NCBI RefSeq assembly: GCF_900156205.1
Contig: NZ_FTNA01000006.1
Location: forward strand, 1-64,000
Length of the DNA stretch: 64,000 bases
Source: Leptospira interrogans
GTDB taxonomy: Bacteria; Spirochaetota; Leptospiria; Leptospirales; Leptospiraceae
Direction of reading: 5' to 3'
Within the stretch, counting starts at the first letter, position 1; every line of letters begins with the position of its first letter. The notes under the pieces were generated by a model. That model ran no database searches. It was not told where the DNA came from and saw nothing but the letters and a program-made list of their open reading frames with translations. The translations under genes and the position numbers were made by a program. Shown here one piece after another: positions 11,069-21,324 of this stretch.

Positions 11069-11596
11069 ATGCAATTACGTAAAAAAACTTCACGATCTCA
11101 TATCTTCCATGAAAAGGACTTCGAGATAAAACCCTCTTCGATTCCTGGAATTGGAATGGGATTATTCCCAAAAGAAAACGTAAACAAAGGTGATACCATC
11201 GGATATTATACTGGAAAAATTCTTACCGATAGGACCGCAAACTCATCAAAATACTGCGAATCAAAGTATTTACTTTGGATCTGCAAGGACCATTGGATTT
11301 ACGGAGAAGGAAAAGAAAGCAACTACACTCGTTTTATGAATCATAGTTCTAAACCAAACGTAAGACTTGTAGTATCAGTTCGTTGGAAAACCGCAAGATT
11401 TGAAGCCATCCGAAAAATTAAGTCAGGAGAAGAATTATTCTTCGATTATGGGGATGAATATTGGGATCAATACGGACATAGATCCAATCGAAAGAAATTA
11501 GAAATCACCTCAAAAAATAGATTTAAACTGTCGTTTTCCATTCAAAATAAGATAAATTTTTTATTGAATGAAAATCGTATAACGGCATTTCACTGA
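11069..11596 (+). CDS. SET domain protein (putative protein-lysine methyltransferase)
   Basis: 175 residues with a complete SET fold. The N-terminal strand reads [20 protein letters not shown], then YYTGKIL. The AdoMet/active-site motif is [11 protein letters not shown] (residues 88-98). [13 protein letters not shown] (120-132) carries the catalytic Tyr and the second pseudoknot strand. Bacterial single-domain SET proteins methylate lysines on host or self proteins; the substrate here is unknown. About 45 basic, Phe-rich residues follow the domain. There is no post-SET Cys cluster. GGAG lies 14 bases before the ATG, rather far. The gene is flanked by repeat-bearing non-coding DNA on both sides and looks monocistronic. 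Confidence 0.85.
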   Translation: MQLRKKTSRSHIFHEKDFEIKPSSIPGIGMGLFPKENVNKGDTIGYYTGKILTDRTANSSKYCESKYLLWICKDHWIYGEGKESNYTRFMNHSSKPNVRLVVSVRWKTARFEAIRKIKSGEELFFDYGDEYWDQYGHRSNRKKLEITSKNRFKLSFSIQNKINFLLNENRITAFH

Positions 11597-11735
11597 GAAG
11601 TTTAATTTTAAAGTGAATCTTATAAAATGGATTTTTGATTCTATGAAGGTCGTCAAACATCTATTTCACACAGAAATCTGATCGAAGAGTCATTGTTTTG
11701 AGATTTTATAGAGGTTTATTAATTTCCAGTTATTT

Positions 11736-11829
11736 CTACTAATTCCTATAAAACTGAATACCGTAAATTTTAATCTTCAAACTCTGTTTGAATACAAAAT
11801 TTTGGACACTTTATTATATAGACCTAAAC
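11736..11829 (+). repeat. B element, copy 1 (MITE-like)
   Basis: About 94 bp. It begins CTACTAATTCCTATAAAACTGAATACC-like and ends near GGACACTTTATTATATAG. The family consensus has imperfect inverted ends: TTACTGATCCCTATAAAA on one side and TTACTCAGAACTATATAA on the other. This copy is diverged at the right end. Confidence 0.65.
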
Positions 11830-11870
11830 AATATAATTTCTAAAACCTCAGAATCAATTATTTGTCAATC

Positions 11871-11897
11871 CCACTATAGAATTTTTCGACAACTCTA
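11871..11897 (+). repeat. Solo right end of an A element
   Basis: CACTATAGAATTTTTCGACA followed by ACTCTA matches the right end of the A element. The left part is not recognisable, so this is a decayed remnant. Confidence 0.55.
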
Positions 11898-11923
11898 ATA
11901 TGTAAAAAATCTATCAAACACAA

Positions 11924-12712
11924 CTAACGTGAATATTGATTTACCAACTTCCTCATAGTTTTTGGGAAATTCGTAAAGAGACCATCCGCTCCAAAATCTA
12001 AAAATCGTTTCATATCTCTTTTTTCGTTCACCGTATAAATTATGCTTAGAAAATTTTTTTCAGATATTGATCTTAAATTTTCTTCCGAAGAGTCTTCCAT
12101 AGAAGGATGAATACTCCAAGCCTTGATCTTTTCGCCAAAAATGACCGCTTCTGAAACATCTTCGCTTCCGTCCCCAACAAGAACGCCTAATTTTATTTGT
12201 GAATCTATATTTCTAATTCTTTCTAAACATTCCCAAGAAAAAGAAGAAATTACAACTCGATGAAACATTTGAAATCTACGAATCAAATGTAAGACTTTCA
12301 ATTCGATAGAATTTTCATTTACGTGAGAATCAAGTGCGGTTGATTTAATTTCGATATTTAAATCGGTCTTGGATTTTTGAACCAAACGTAATACGTCTTT
12401 TAAAAAAGGGATTTTTTCTTTTTTAAATTTTCGTGCAAACCATGAACCGGCGTCGAGCTCACCTAGTATTTTTGCTTCAAACTTACGAACACTTCCTACC
12501 CATTTTGTAGTTCGATCTAAATCGTCATCGTGAATGACCACAATTTCCCTATCCTCGGAAAGGGTTACGTCCAATTCGATCAGATCCGCTTTCTCGTGAA
12601 TCGCCTTTTGAAACGCAATCATAGTATTTTCCGGAAATTCTCCGCTAAAACCTCGATGTGCAAAAACGAGGGGGCGTTTTAAATCGTTCCGATTTTTAAT
12701 ATTCTCAATCAT
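11924..12712 (-). CDS. Glycerophosphodiester phosphodiesterase
   Basis: 262-residue cytoplasmic-type GDPD (TIM barrel, metal-dependent). Family motifs: FAHRGFSGEFPENTMIAF with the catalytic His and the Glu/Asn pair, IELDVTLSEDREIVVIHDD with the metal-binding Glu and Asp and the second catalytic His, LDRTT, and NIEIKST. The C-terminal YTVNEKRDMKRFLDFGADGL followed by FTNFP is also diagnostic. It hydrolyses deacylated phospholipids to glycerol 3-phosphate and an alcohol. It has no signal peptide, unlike secreted GlpQ, so it resembles UgpQ. It is monocistronic, converging with the SET gene. Confidence 0.92.
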   Translation of the reverse strand: MIENIKNRNDLKRPLVFAHRGFSGEFPENTMIAFQKAIHEKADLIELDVTLSEDREIVVIHDDDLDRTTKWVGSVRKFEAKILGELDAGSWFARKFKKEKIPFLKDVLRLVQKSKTDLNIEIKSTALDSHVNENSIELKVLHLIRRFQMFHRVVISSFSWECLERIRNIDSQIKLGVLVGDGSEDVSEAVIFGEKIKAWSIHPSMEDSSEENLRSISEKNFLSIIYTVNEKRDMKRFLDFGADGLFTNFPKTMRKLVNQYSR

Positions 12713-12806
12713 ATTCTATTTTATGAATATATTTATAAAGTCAGAACTACAACGAAAAATTGAATTTAAAACCAATAGTAAATTTGAAAAGATAAGAAAG
12801 GATTCA

Positions 12807-12825
12807 GGCGGGTTAAGATCCCGCC
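12807..12825 (-). terminator. Hairpin downstream of the phasin-related gene
   Basis: GGCGGG (12807-12812) and CCCGCC (12820-12825) form a 6 bp GC stem with a 7-base loop, 22 bases after the stop of the phasin-related gene. The sequence following on the minus strand is pyrimidine-rich but lacks a pure T-run, so it is a plausible but imperfect intrinsic terminator. Confidence 0.5.
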
Positions 12826-12846
12826 CGAGAGAGAAAGTTACGATTC

Positions 12847-13230
12847 TTATTTAGAAACGGTAGCCTTTCCAGCAGTAGTATTTTTAATCGCCTCTGCCAC
12901 TTCGTTGATTTTTGCTTTTACGGCTTCGATTTGACCTTCAGGGATTTTGTTTTTGATTTCTTCGGTGATTTTGTTGTAGTTCTCGATGATTTTAGCTCTG
13001 GTTTCTTCGTAGTTTTTGCCAGCAACGGAAGTCACTTCCTTAATATCGTTGATAACTTTATCAACGGTTTCACGGATTTTTACAGTCGCCTCAGAATTAT
13101 CAGAAGCTCCTTTTGTGACAAGTTCCATATAGGTTTTTTCAAGATCAGCTTTCGCTTTACCCAGACCTTCCTGACTAGCTTTTATGAGTCCCAGACCCGC
13201 ATTTAGAACATCTAGAATTTGCTTTTCCAT
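12847..13230 (-). CDS. Phasin-related protein
   Basis: 127 residues, nearly all amphipathic helix and rich in Lys, Glu, Ala and Ile. It begins [20 protein letters not shown] and is followed by helices resembling the phasin family, which coats polyhydroxyalkanoate granules or acts as a small helical chaperone. It has no Cys, no signal peptide and no membrane segment. AAGGAG nine bases before the ATG is a strong Shine-Dalgarno sequence. The gene has its own near-consensus promoter and a tandem operator (separate entry), plus a GC hairpin behind it. This suggests a strongly expressed, tightly controlled single gene. The link to polyhydroxyalkanoate is by family; no synthase gene is in the window. 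Confidence 0.8.
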   Translation of the reverse strand: MEKQILDVLNAGLGLIKASQEGLGKAKADLEKTYMELVTKGASDNSEATVKIRETVDKVINDIKEVTSVAGKNYEETRAKIIENYNKITEEIKNKIPEGQIEAVKAKINEVAEAIKNTTAGKATVSK

Positions 13231-13264
13231 TCAATTTTTCTCCTTAAGATCGTTTCTCTTCTTG

Positions 13265-13309
13265 TGCAGCGCACAATCCTTTTATATTGCAGCGCACAAT
13301 TTTAGTCAA
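13265..13309 (-). promoter_or_regulatory. Promoter with tandem operator of the phasin-related gene
   Basis: On the minus strand TTGACT (13309-13304) and TATAAA (13286-13281) are separated by exactly 17 bases, a near-consensus sigma-70 promoter. Two identical 13-mers, ATTGTGCGCTGCA, occupy 13300-13288 (inside the spacer) and 13277-13265 (around the expected start of transcription). They are 23 bp apart, about two helical turns. This is the geometry of a repressor operator pair. PhaR-type regulators bind TGC-rich sites at phasin promoters in other bacteria, so a PhaR-like repressor is a reasonable inference. The regulator gene is not in the window. Confidence 0.75.
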
Positions 13310-13401
13310 TTGAAAAAAGAAAAAAATTCCTCAAATTTACAATTTTTTTAAAATAACTGCAAATTTTGTCCAATGCTTATGTTTAAACTATGATCATAAT
13401 T

Positions 13402-13667
13402 TAGTGTGAGTTCGATCTAAAAAACCAATTTTTCCGTAAAAAATAAAATGTGGGAACTCTTACAAACCCAAACTTTACAATTGATTTTGAAAATGTAGAA
13501 ACTCATACAAACTCTAAATTACAAAAATAAATGTTTAAAAATTCGCAACACAACGATTTCTGTGGGAACTACCACAAATCACGATCTTACAAACAAATTC
13601 TAAAATTGTAAGAACTCATAATTTTAGAAAATTCTTTCTCGTCTTCTTACGTCGAGTTCACGTTAAG
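13402..13667 (-). repeat. E element, copy 1
   Basis: Right end reads CTTACGTCGAGTTCACGTTAA, the inverse of the TTAACGTGAATTCGACGTAA end seen in other E and D copies. The left end, TGTGAGTTCGATCTAAAA, is diverged. The inside carries several GTGGGAACTNNTACAA motifs in opposite orientations. Confidence 0.55.
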
Positions 13668-13840
13668 AAGCTTCTTTCCGATTATCTTACGACGAACTTG
13701 AATGAACGCGAAAAAGATCGATGCGAGAAAACTCAGCAGAACGCTCTTTATCATAACCAACCCCACAAGTATTTGATCTCAATATAAATCTGTCGGAATT
13801 ACGACAAATCCTCTGTAAAACTTAGTTCCCACCCCACAAT

Positions 13841-14070
13841 GCGATTCATAGAGAGCGTTGTGTTGAGTTTTTCCTATTTTTGGGTGGGGGTGGTAAGGTT
13901 CAGAAAATTTTTATCTATCAGAAAAACATACTTTTTGCAAGTAAAAAGACTCATTCTTGTCGGAACACTTGAAAAATGTGCCTTTTTGAGCCCAGAACGG
14001 CGATTCCATAGAAAGCCCGTTCTGTTGAGTTCATTCTGATTCTAAAATCCTATTCAACTTGTGGGTAAGG
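13841..14070 (+). repeat. F repeat, copy 1
   Basis: Direct repeat of 42045-42230. Shared landmarks: ATAGAGAGCGTTGTGTTGAG, the G-run TTTTTGGGTGGGGGTGGTAA, CTATCAGAAAAACATACTTT and GACTCATTCTTGTCGGAACA. This copy contains roughly 50 extra bases near 13987-14036 that copy 2 lacks. No inverted ends are apparent. Confidence 0.8.
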
Positions 14071-14307
14071 TTATGGCTCTCAAACTCAGCGTCTCACTCT
14101 CCATGGATCGTTCGACAGATCGCGTTTGAACTCAGCAGAATGCTCTTTATGGATCGCGTTCTATATTAAACTAAAAAATATTTTTATATAACGTTTTCTG
14201 CATACAAGTTATTAGCCAAAGCCGAGAACCCGGTTCGCTCCAATTTCTCATTTTAGACCACGTTAATCTATTGAAGAATATTTCAAAAATTCTTAATTTA
14301 CAAAAGT

Positions 14308-15408
14308 CTAATTCTTTATTTTAGGCAGAATTAAAAAAATTTTTCCTTGGGTATTAATCTTCCCGGCTTGATATTCTGCCGTTTCACCAGTTCCCAAAAA
14401 ATAATCCAAACGACCGTGCCCCGTAATTTGAGATCCTCTATCATGGACAAATACAATTCTATTTTTTTCAGTTAAAACAGAAGATTCAAAAGAAATCAAA
14501 ACTGGAATCCCCAAAGGAATCCCTGGATCCATTGCAACAGACCGTTTCGGAATCAGCTCAATTCCCCCACTTCCTCGAGGTGCAGAAGATTCTAGTTTAA
14601 AAAAAATATATCTTGGATTTTTGAGGATAGCCATTTCGACCTCTTTCGGATATTTAAGAATACAACTTTTTAAATCGGAAGGAATCAAACTACTGCAAAT
14701 TCCCTTTAGAGATTCCGCAGGACTCTGATATTCTTTTCCATTATCCTCTGAATACGTTATGCGAAATGGAATATGATCCGGAACTTTTACAAAAGCCGAA
14801 CCTTCTAATTGTGCGAGATGTAAATCTACAATTTTGACATATACGATCGCCTTTGATCGTTTTTTCCAAACGGAAGTATGAGACAACTCCTCTCTAGTTT
14901 CATACGGAACAAAAACCTCATTTATAATTTTGCCAACGGATTTTTTATTTCCGTCTTTTTTTACAATTAAATCAGATGGAGTTTCCAAAACTGGATAAAT
15001 AAAATCTCCTTCTGGATAAAACCTCCCTTCTATTATAACTTCATAATATGCAGTAATTCTTCCAAGAGCTTCATCCTTTGTTTCTAAAAGTAAAAACGAA
15101 TTTTGAAATTGGATTTTTCTAGACTCTGGATTTTTTTCTCGAAGAATTTTTTTTAAAATCTTCAAAGAATTCAACATTTGGTTTTTATGATACGAAGTTT
15201 TTCGAACTTGAGTTTTCCAATTAGAAGGAAGTTTTTGGTAATACGATTCCGATTCTTTTAAAGCACGATCCAAAGAATCAAAATCCTCCAATTGTAAAAT
15301 TGAATCGAACTTTTGATGAACAATAAATCCAGATTTTTCTAACTCTTGCGAATATAACGAATATACGTTGAGTATAATAAAACAAATAAAAATAGATAAC
15401 AAACGCAT
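14308..15408 (-). CDS. mltA: MltA-type lytic murein transglycosylase
   Basis: 366 residues with a signal peptide ([20 protein letters not shown], then Gln). The MltA domain starts around residue 115 ([13 protein letters not shown]). It continues with [39 protein letters not shown], then the 3D-type catalytic region [20 protein letters not shown] with the conserved Asp, and [20 protein letters not shown] at the end. MltA cleaves the MurNAc-GlcNAc bond of peptidoglycan to give 1,6-anhydro products. The E. coli enzyme is an outer-membrane lipoprotein. No lipobox Cys is evident here, so a soluble periplasmic form is likely. It lies 102 bp downstream of the AraC-type receptor gene, same strand. 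Confidence 0.88.
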   Translation of the reverse strand: MRLLSIFICFIILNVYSLYSQELEKSGFIVHQKFDSILQLEDFDSLDRALKESESYYQKLPSNWKTQVRKTSYHKNQMLNSLKILKKILREKNPESRKIQFQNSFLLLETKDEALGRITAYYEVIIEGRFYPEGDFIYPVLETPSDLIVKKDGNKKSVGKIINEVFVPYETREELSHTSVWKKRSKAIVYVKIVDLHLAQLEGSAFVKVPDHIPFRITYSEDNGKEYQSPAESLKGICSSLIPSDLKSCILKYPKEVEMAILKNPRYIFFKLESSAPRGSGGIELIPKRSVAMDPGIPLGIPVLISFESSVLTEKNRIVFVHDRGSQITGHGRLDYFLGTGETAEYQAGKINTQGKIFLILPKIKN

Positions 15409-15510
15409 TTTATAGATTATCGATATTTAATTTAAAATCCAGTAGCGGCCCAAACGATCTTTTTTTAAATTATAACATTCAATTAGAAAGTAAGCCCAGT
15501 AATAATTTTT

Positions 15511-17115
15511 TTAAATAGAATCCGGAAATAACATCAATTTATATTCGGAGGAAGTCATTCCAGTTAAGGTTTTAAAAGACTTTTCCATTTCTCTACCAGA
15601 AGCAAAACCAGATCTATGTGCAATTTCTGAAGATTTTAGATCCTTTCTAGTCTTCAAAAGATGTTTTGCTTCTTCTACTCTGTATAGATTGATGTAAATT
15701 TCAAACGATTGAAGGTTAGAAAATTCCTGAACAAATCGATCTAAATCGTTAGGAGCAATCCTGAGAATTTCCGCAAAATCCTTTTTACTTAATTCTGGAT
15801 TTTTAAAAATTCGTTCTACTCTCAATAGATGATCTAAACTGAATTGAAGTGAAGGAGTTTTATTCTGACCTACTACTTGAACCGGAAGATTTAATTTTTC
15901 CTGCATCTGACGTATATCATAAGCACGACTCAAAAATTTCCTTTTTACAAATTTCTCTCGATCTCTAAGACTTACCGTAATTACTATATAAATCGAAGGA
16001 AGAGATAATAAATAAGCGTGCACATAGTATTCATTATATTTTAGTAAATCTAAATAATATAAAATTCTAATTAATCCACTTCCAATAATAGGAATCATAC
16101 ATAGGATTATTTTTCTAGCAGGAGAAAAAGATTTTATTATGGAAAAAGTAGAAATTAAAACTAAAACTGAAACAAAAATAAATGTCCACGAGAATATTTT
16201 TACGACCAAAGCACGATCCAAAACGAAAGAGGACAAAATCGCCAAACATACAATTACGATCACAGTTCCGAATAACAGAAAACGAAAAATTTTATGAAGA
16301 GCCGAAGGCGAAAGAAACTGAACCATAAAGCAAACGGAACAAGCAAGAGCAAAAAAAGCAAATAACGTAGGTGTAATATTTTGAAATTGAGGTACGTTAG
16401 GCCATAGATATTTATATCCGTTTGCAAAACAGACCCAACCTTCCAGTGTTATAAACACAAGAAATCCCATGATACTTAAATAAACCGGATCAAGAGTTTG
16501 GCGATAGATAAAACCAATCAATAGTATAATAAATAAACTCAATACGAGCAAAAAAAGAATCAAAAGATTTCTATAATAATTTCCTTTTTGATATTCCAAA
16601 CCGGATTCCAAAAAAATTGGAAAGTTGATAATAGAAGACGTTTTGATCCAAAGATAATATTGATTTTTTTCTTTTTGTATATCTAAAGGCTCCAAATAAA
16701 AAACAGGATAATAATCGTCTACGAATCTTTCCGAATATCTAAAACGATCACCCGTAATTTGAACGGAAGATTTTGCAAAAAGCGCCGCTCCGTCTAACGT
16801 TACTTGTGGAATCCTCAAAAAACATCTGGATCTTGGATACTGTTTGATGTTAAACCGAATCCAGACCGATTCTTTGATAAAACCCAATTTTAAAAACGAA
16901 TTCTCTTTCGGTAAAAAAACGAGACTCTTTTTAGGTTCTTTAGGCACTTCGTTTGATAAATCAGGATCGAGTGCAAATTCAATTTGATCAAACTCGCAGA
17001 TCTCGGCTACAGGAGAAGAATGAATTTCCTTCGATAATACAAAAGATAAGAATAAAATCAAAAATAAGAAACAATTGATAAAAGTTTGCTGGAATTTCAT
17101 GAAGAAAAAAAACAT
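15511..17115 (-). CDS. Membrane receptor with 7TMR-DISM sensor and AraC-type DNA-binding domain
   Basis: 534 residues. An N-terminal signal segment (about 10-25) is followed by a 7TMR-DISMED2-like extracytoplasmic beta domain (about 35-175, with ESVWIRFNI). Seven membrane segments follow (about 185-390). The C-terminal 100 residues form an AraC/XylS helix-turn-helix pair: LSKKDFAEILRIAPNDLDRF and LKSSEIAHRSGFASGREMEK, ending FKTLTGMTSSEYK. Such proteins are predicted to sense an external, probably carbohydrate, ligand and to regulate transcription directly from the membrane. The sensor plan is shared with the hybrid kinase at 25666-28134. The gene precedes mltA on the same strand, so control of cell-wall turnover is a possible but untested role. 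Confidence 0.85.
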   Translation of the reverse strand: MFFFFMKFQQTFINCFLFLILFLSFVLSKEIHSSPVAEICEFDQIEFALDPDLSNEVPKEPKKSLVFLPKENSFLKLGFIKESVWIRFNIKQYPRSRCFLRIPQVTLDGAALFAKSSVQITGDRFRYSERFVDDYYPVFYLEPLDIQKEKNQYYLWIKTSSIINFPIFLESGLEYQKGNYYRNLLILFLLVLSLFIILLIGFIYRQTLDPVYLSIMGFLVFITLEGWVCFANGYKYLWPNVPQFQNITPTLFAFFALACSVCFMVQFLSPSALHKIFRFLLFGTVIVIVCLAILSSFVLDRALVVKIFSWTFIFVSVLVLISTFSIIKSFSPARKIILCMIPIIGSGLIRILYYLDLLKYNEYYVHAYLLSLPSIYIVITVSLRDREKFVKRKFLSRAYDIRQMQEKLNLPVQVVGQNKTPSLQFSLDHLLRVERIFKNPELSKKDFAEILRIAPNDLDRFVQEFSNLQSFEIYINLYRVEEAKHLLKTRKDLKSSEIAHRSGFASGREMEKSFKTLTGMTSSEYKLMLFPDSI

Positions 17116-17696
17116 CTCAATCCATTTGGTTAGGTTTTATCAAAGAAAGTCTGACACATTACAAATAATCGTGCCTCTTAAACTCGTTTCTATTTTTACA
17201 AAAGGTCTGTCCCAATTATAGGTGAAATAGTATCAAGAGTCATTCTTAGAGTCAAGGTCTCAAAAAAAATTTGACCAAAATAATTCTAATTTGATTACTT
17301 TATGAATAATTTTTTTGAACGTTAAATTCTATTTTCGAAGTAACTTTTAGGGTTTGTAATCAAAATTTTTACTACTGTTCATTTCAAAACTTTGTAATAA
17401 TTTCAAAATCAATAGTTAAAACTTTGTAATATATCTAAGTTAAGAGCTTTTTAATAGATTTTGTTGAAAAAAATTTACCAAAACTGAAACAATTGGATTT
17501 TTATAAAAAAAATAGACCTGCGTAATAGAATACACATATCTTTTACTCAAACAGAGTTTTGGATAAAGATTCACGATACTTAACTTTATGGAGATCAGCA
17601 ATTTCTACATATAAATTTTAAAATAAATTCTGTTTAGATGCAGATTTTATAAATTTAATTCTAGAATGTTTAGTAAATAAATGATACTCAGATTTT
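17116..17696. other. Gene-free stretch
   Basis: Very AT-rich with many short T and A runs. No full repeat element, terminator or small gene recognised. It contains the promoter side of the AraC-type receptor gene. Confidence 0.45.
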
Positions 17697-18182
17697 TTAA
17701 GAATTTATAATATTCTTTTCTTTTTTGATCCTTTCTTTTCTTCTTACATAAACCACTTTATCAAGTTCTGCGACTACCTTTCCAGTTTTAGAATCATAAA
17801 TCTTAGTTTGAAAAAATACATCCAATTTCCTTTTTTCATCCGCTTCTTTTTGAATTCTTTCTATCTCTTCTTTAGGAATTTCAAAATCCGCAACCACCTG
17901 GCCCAATCCAGGAGTAATAAATCGAATTGTTGCAGCCTTATCCCATACGATATACTCTTCTCCTAAATTTTCCATAAGGATCAACATATAAAAAGGATCG
18001 CACATAGAATAAAGTGAACCTCCAAAATGAGTTCCTACTAAATTTCGATTCCACCAATGAAGTTTCATTGTTAGTCGAAAGTGTGTAAAATCCTTACCTA
18101 TTTTTTTATACCGAATCCCCGCCGCAAAGTAAGGAGGGTAGAAGTTTAAAAAATAAAATCTAAATTTTTGCCTTAAGTTCAT
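17697..18182 (-). CDS. DUF4442 hotdog-fold thioesterase-like protein
   Basis: 161 residues from the ATG at 18182. A TTG five codons upstream is also possible, but neither has a good Shine-Dalgarno sequence. The hotdog-fold signature of DUF4442 is visible: [20 protein letters not shown] then [20 protein letters not shown], followed by [12 protein letters not shown] and the C-terminal strand [15 protein letters not shown]. Members resemble the PaaI/acyl-CoA thioesterase superfamily, but the substrate is unproven. Isolated by long gene-free DNA on both sides. Confidence 0.82.
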   Translation of the reverse strand: MNLRQKFRFYFLNFYPPYFAAGIRYKKIGKDFTHFRLTMKLHWWNRNLVGTHFGGSLYSMCDPFYMLILMENLGEEYIVWDKAATIRFITPGLGQVVADFEIPKEEIERIQKEADEKRKLDVFFQTKIYDSKTGKVVAELDKVVYVRRKERIKKEKNIINS

Positions 18183-18664
18183 ACAGTTTGATACCAAACA
18201 TTTTAGTGATTTATCCTTTTGTTATAAATGATTCCAATTTTAAAATCATAAAATAAATAATCTTCATCCAGAAATTTGATTTTACTCTCAATATTATAAA
18301 ATATGGATGTCATAAATTTTGTGTTAAACTGGGATTCTTATCAAACCATTCCGTAGAAATTAATAGTTTTAATATTCGTTATTTATAGGCTGTAATTATT
18401 CTACCGTATATTAGATTCATAATAAAAAGTTTCTATCATCTCCAGTGTAAAAAAGAAATACATCTTCCTACTATTTGAACGCATAAAAATAGTACCCGAA
18501 ATTAACCGTCGATTTACAAAAATGCGGAAGTACTCAAAAATTACATCTGATCCAGAATTATTAGCCATTTTTAAAGGAAGTTGTATATTCTAACTTTTGA
18601 AACAAGTTTATGGTAGTATTATTTTCATGCATCCGAGTACTAGCTATAAAATATTATGGTAAAT

Positions 18665-18759
18665 TTACTCAGAACCATATAATAAGTACCCAATATTTTG
18701 CATTAAAACAAGACTTTGCAATAAAAACTTACGGCACTCGATTTCATAGGGATCACTAA
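18665..18759 (-). repeat. B element, copy 2
   Basis: Begins TTACTCAGAACCATATAATA and ends CATAGGGATCACTAA, so both inverted ends are recognisable. The middle, with AATATTTTGCATTAAAACAA, matches the other copies. Confidence 0.75.
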
Positions 18760-18840
18760 AATAAAAACATAAAAAAATTAATATATTTTAAAAATATAAA
18801 GTATTAATAAACATCCATCAAATACGAACTTGTATCAAAT

Positions 18841-19013
18841 GACTCGCGAGGTTGAGTTTCATAAAAATACAAGAACTATTACAAAAATTTAACGAGATTA
18901 AAACTGCTCGAAAGTTCACAAATTACCAAACGTAACCTAACTCGTAGGAACTATTGTATTTTATTAAAAATTTCTAAAGACTTATAGCGTAAAGTTCTTT
19001 AAGGTTTTGAAAC
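18841..19013 (-). repeat. C element, copy 1 (diverged)
   Basis: Shares with the other C copies the run from TGAGTTTCATAAAAATACAA through TTTATTAAAAATTTCTAAAG to AAGTTCTTTAAGGTTTTGAAAC. The left terminal repeat is missing. Confidence 0.6.
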
Positions 19014-19141
19014 AGCTCTATATAAAAATTACTATAAATTTCAAAAACTTCCAGATACAGAACTACTTGGGAGAATTATAACCTTTTATTGAATTTTCTA
19101 AAATATTATGTTTATGCTTTTCTAGATTTTGGGATAATTTA

Positions 19142-20611
<1,470 letters not shown>

Positions 20612-21087
20612 TATTTAAAATTTCTTTTTTAGATCTTATACGAAAGATAAGTTTATTCTCATTCCCTTTTTTTAATGAAAGTTGTCATTCCAAAAATTTC
20701 TTTCAGACTTTGTTCATATCTAAATAGACTCAATTTGAAATTTTACTTTTTCTCTTAAATCCAATTTTCAACTGTCACAGTTGCTTTTTTATAGTTTCTA
20801 AAATATTACTGAAAAATCCAACGTATAAAAAATTTCATACTTCTCTAGTTTTCAAATTTAAAATCTATTTAATCACCTAATTAGGAAATTTTTACAACGT
20901 TAGATTTTTAGAGTCGATAATTTGATTTTGGAGTTAATAATAAAATGTCTAAGCATAAAAATGATGAAGTATCAACGGAATGGATTGTAGAATAGGCTCC
21001 TTTTACACTGTTAGACGATAAAAATGAAAGTTTACTTTTAAAAACTTTCAAAGATTTACAAATGAATGTTTTATAAAACGTGAGTTA
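20612..21087. other. Gene-poor stretch with one broken small frame
   Basis: AT-rich DNA between the antiporter and the CWC gene, both leftward. Apart from the interrupted frame at 20945-21076 on the plus strand, I see no gene, repeat element or clear terminator. Confidence 0.5.
20945..21076 (+). pseudogene. Small open frame interrupted by an in-frame TAG
   Basis: An ATG with GGAG 11 bases upstream opens MSKHKNDEVSTEWIVE, then hits TAG at codon 17. The same frame continues APFTLLDDKNESLLLKTFKD and LQMNVL to a TAA. The composition is protein-like on both sides of the stop. It could be the remnant of a small gene, a nonsense allele or chance. I do not recognise the product. Confidence 0.3.
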
Positions 21088-21303
21088 TTACAAATTCCCT
21101 TTTTTAGACTTTTCTAATTCTTTCAAACAAGGAACACAAAGACAGTCTTTGTAATTTTCTTTGATTTGATTTCGAATCTCAGACGACAAACTTATAGAAA
21201 AACATTCGCAGGAATAAAAAGCGGCGCCACAACCAAAAGTCTGCCCACAACGCTGACAGAGTTTTATAGCGACTGCCGGATTTAAAAAATTTTCTTCAGA
21301 CAT
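21088..21303 (-). CDS. Cysteine-rich CWC family protein
   Basis: 71 residues with eight Cys. Motifs CQRCGQTFGCGAAFYSCEC and CLCVPCLKEL match the cysteine-rich CWC family, a probable zinc-binding small protein of unknown role. The third and fourth signature Cys normally read CWC and here read CEC. It is 21 bp downstream of the GNAT acetyltransferase gene on the same strand and probably co-transcribed. Soluble and cytoplasmic by composition. Confidence 0.82.
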   Translation of the reverse strand: MSEENFLNPAVAIKLCQRCGQTFGCGAAFYSCECFSISLSSEIRNQIKENYKDCLCVPCLKELEKSKKGNL

Positions 21304-21324
21304 ATATTATAAAATTAAAATATA

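Larger units (their letters stand above)
11597..11923. other. Gene-free stretch with a B element and a partial A element
   Basis: Lies between the convergent SET and phosphodiesterase genes. It contains a B-type element at 11736-11829 and the right end of an A element at 11871-11897. No terminator hairpin with a T-run was found. Confidence 0.6.
13231..14307. other. Gene-free stretch, 1.08 kb, rich in repeats
   Basis: After the phasin promoter come an E element (13402-13667), the F repeat (13841-14070) and a decayed GC-rich D-like fragment near 14200-14265. The short motif GTGGGAACTACTACAA and variants occur at about 13449, 13493, 13561 and 13606. An open frame at 13839-14039 lies wholly inside the F repeat and is not taken as a gene. 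Confidence 0.65.
18183..19141. other. Gene-free stretch, 0.96 kb, with B and C elements
   Basis: Holds a B element (18665-18759) and a C-type element (18841-19013). The rest is plain AT-rich DNA. No gene seen. Confidence 0.6.

Noticed and set aside
11069..11596. Prophage or genomic island around the SET gene
   Set aside because: No integrase, phage gene, attachment repeat or tRNA is present nearby.
13839..14039. Open frame of 66 codons
   Set aside because: It lies inside the F repeat, and the second F copy does not keep the frame open in the same way.
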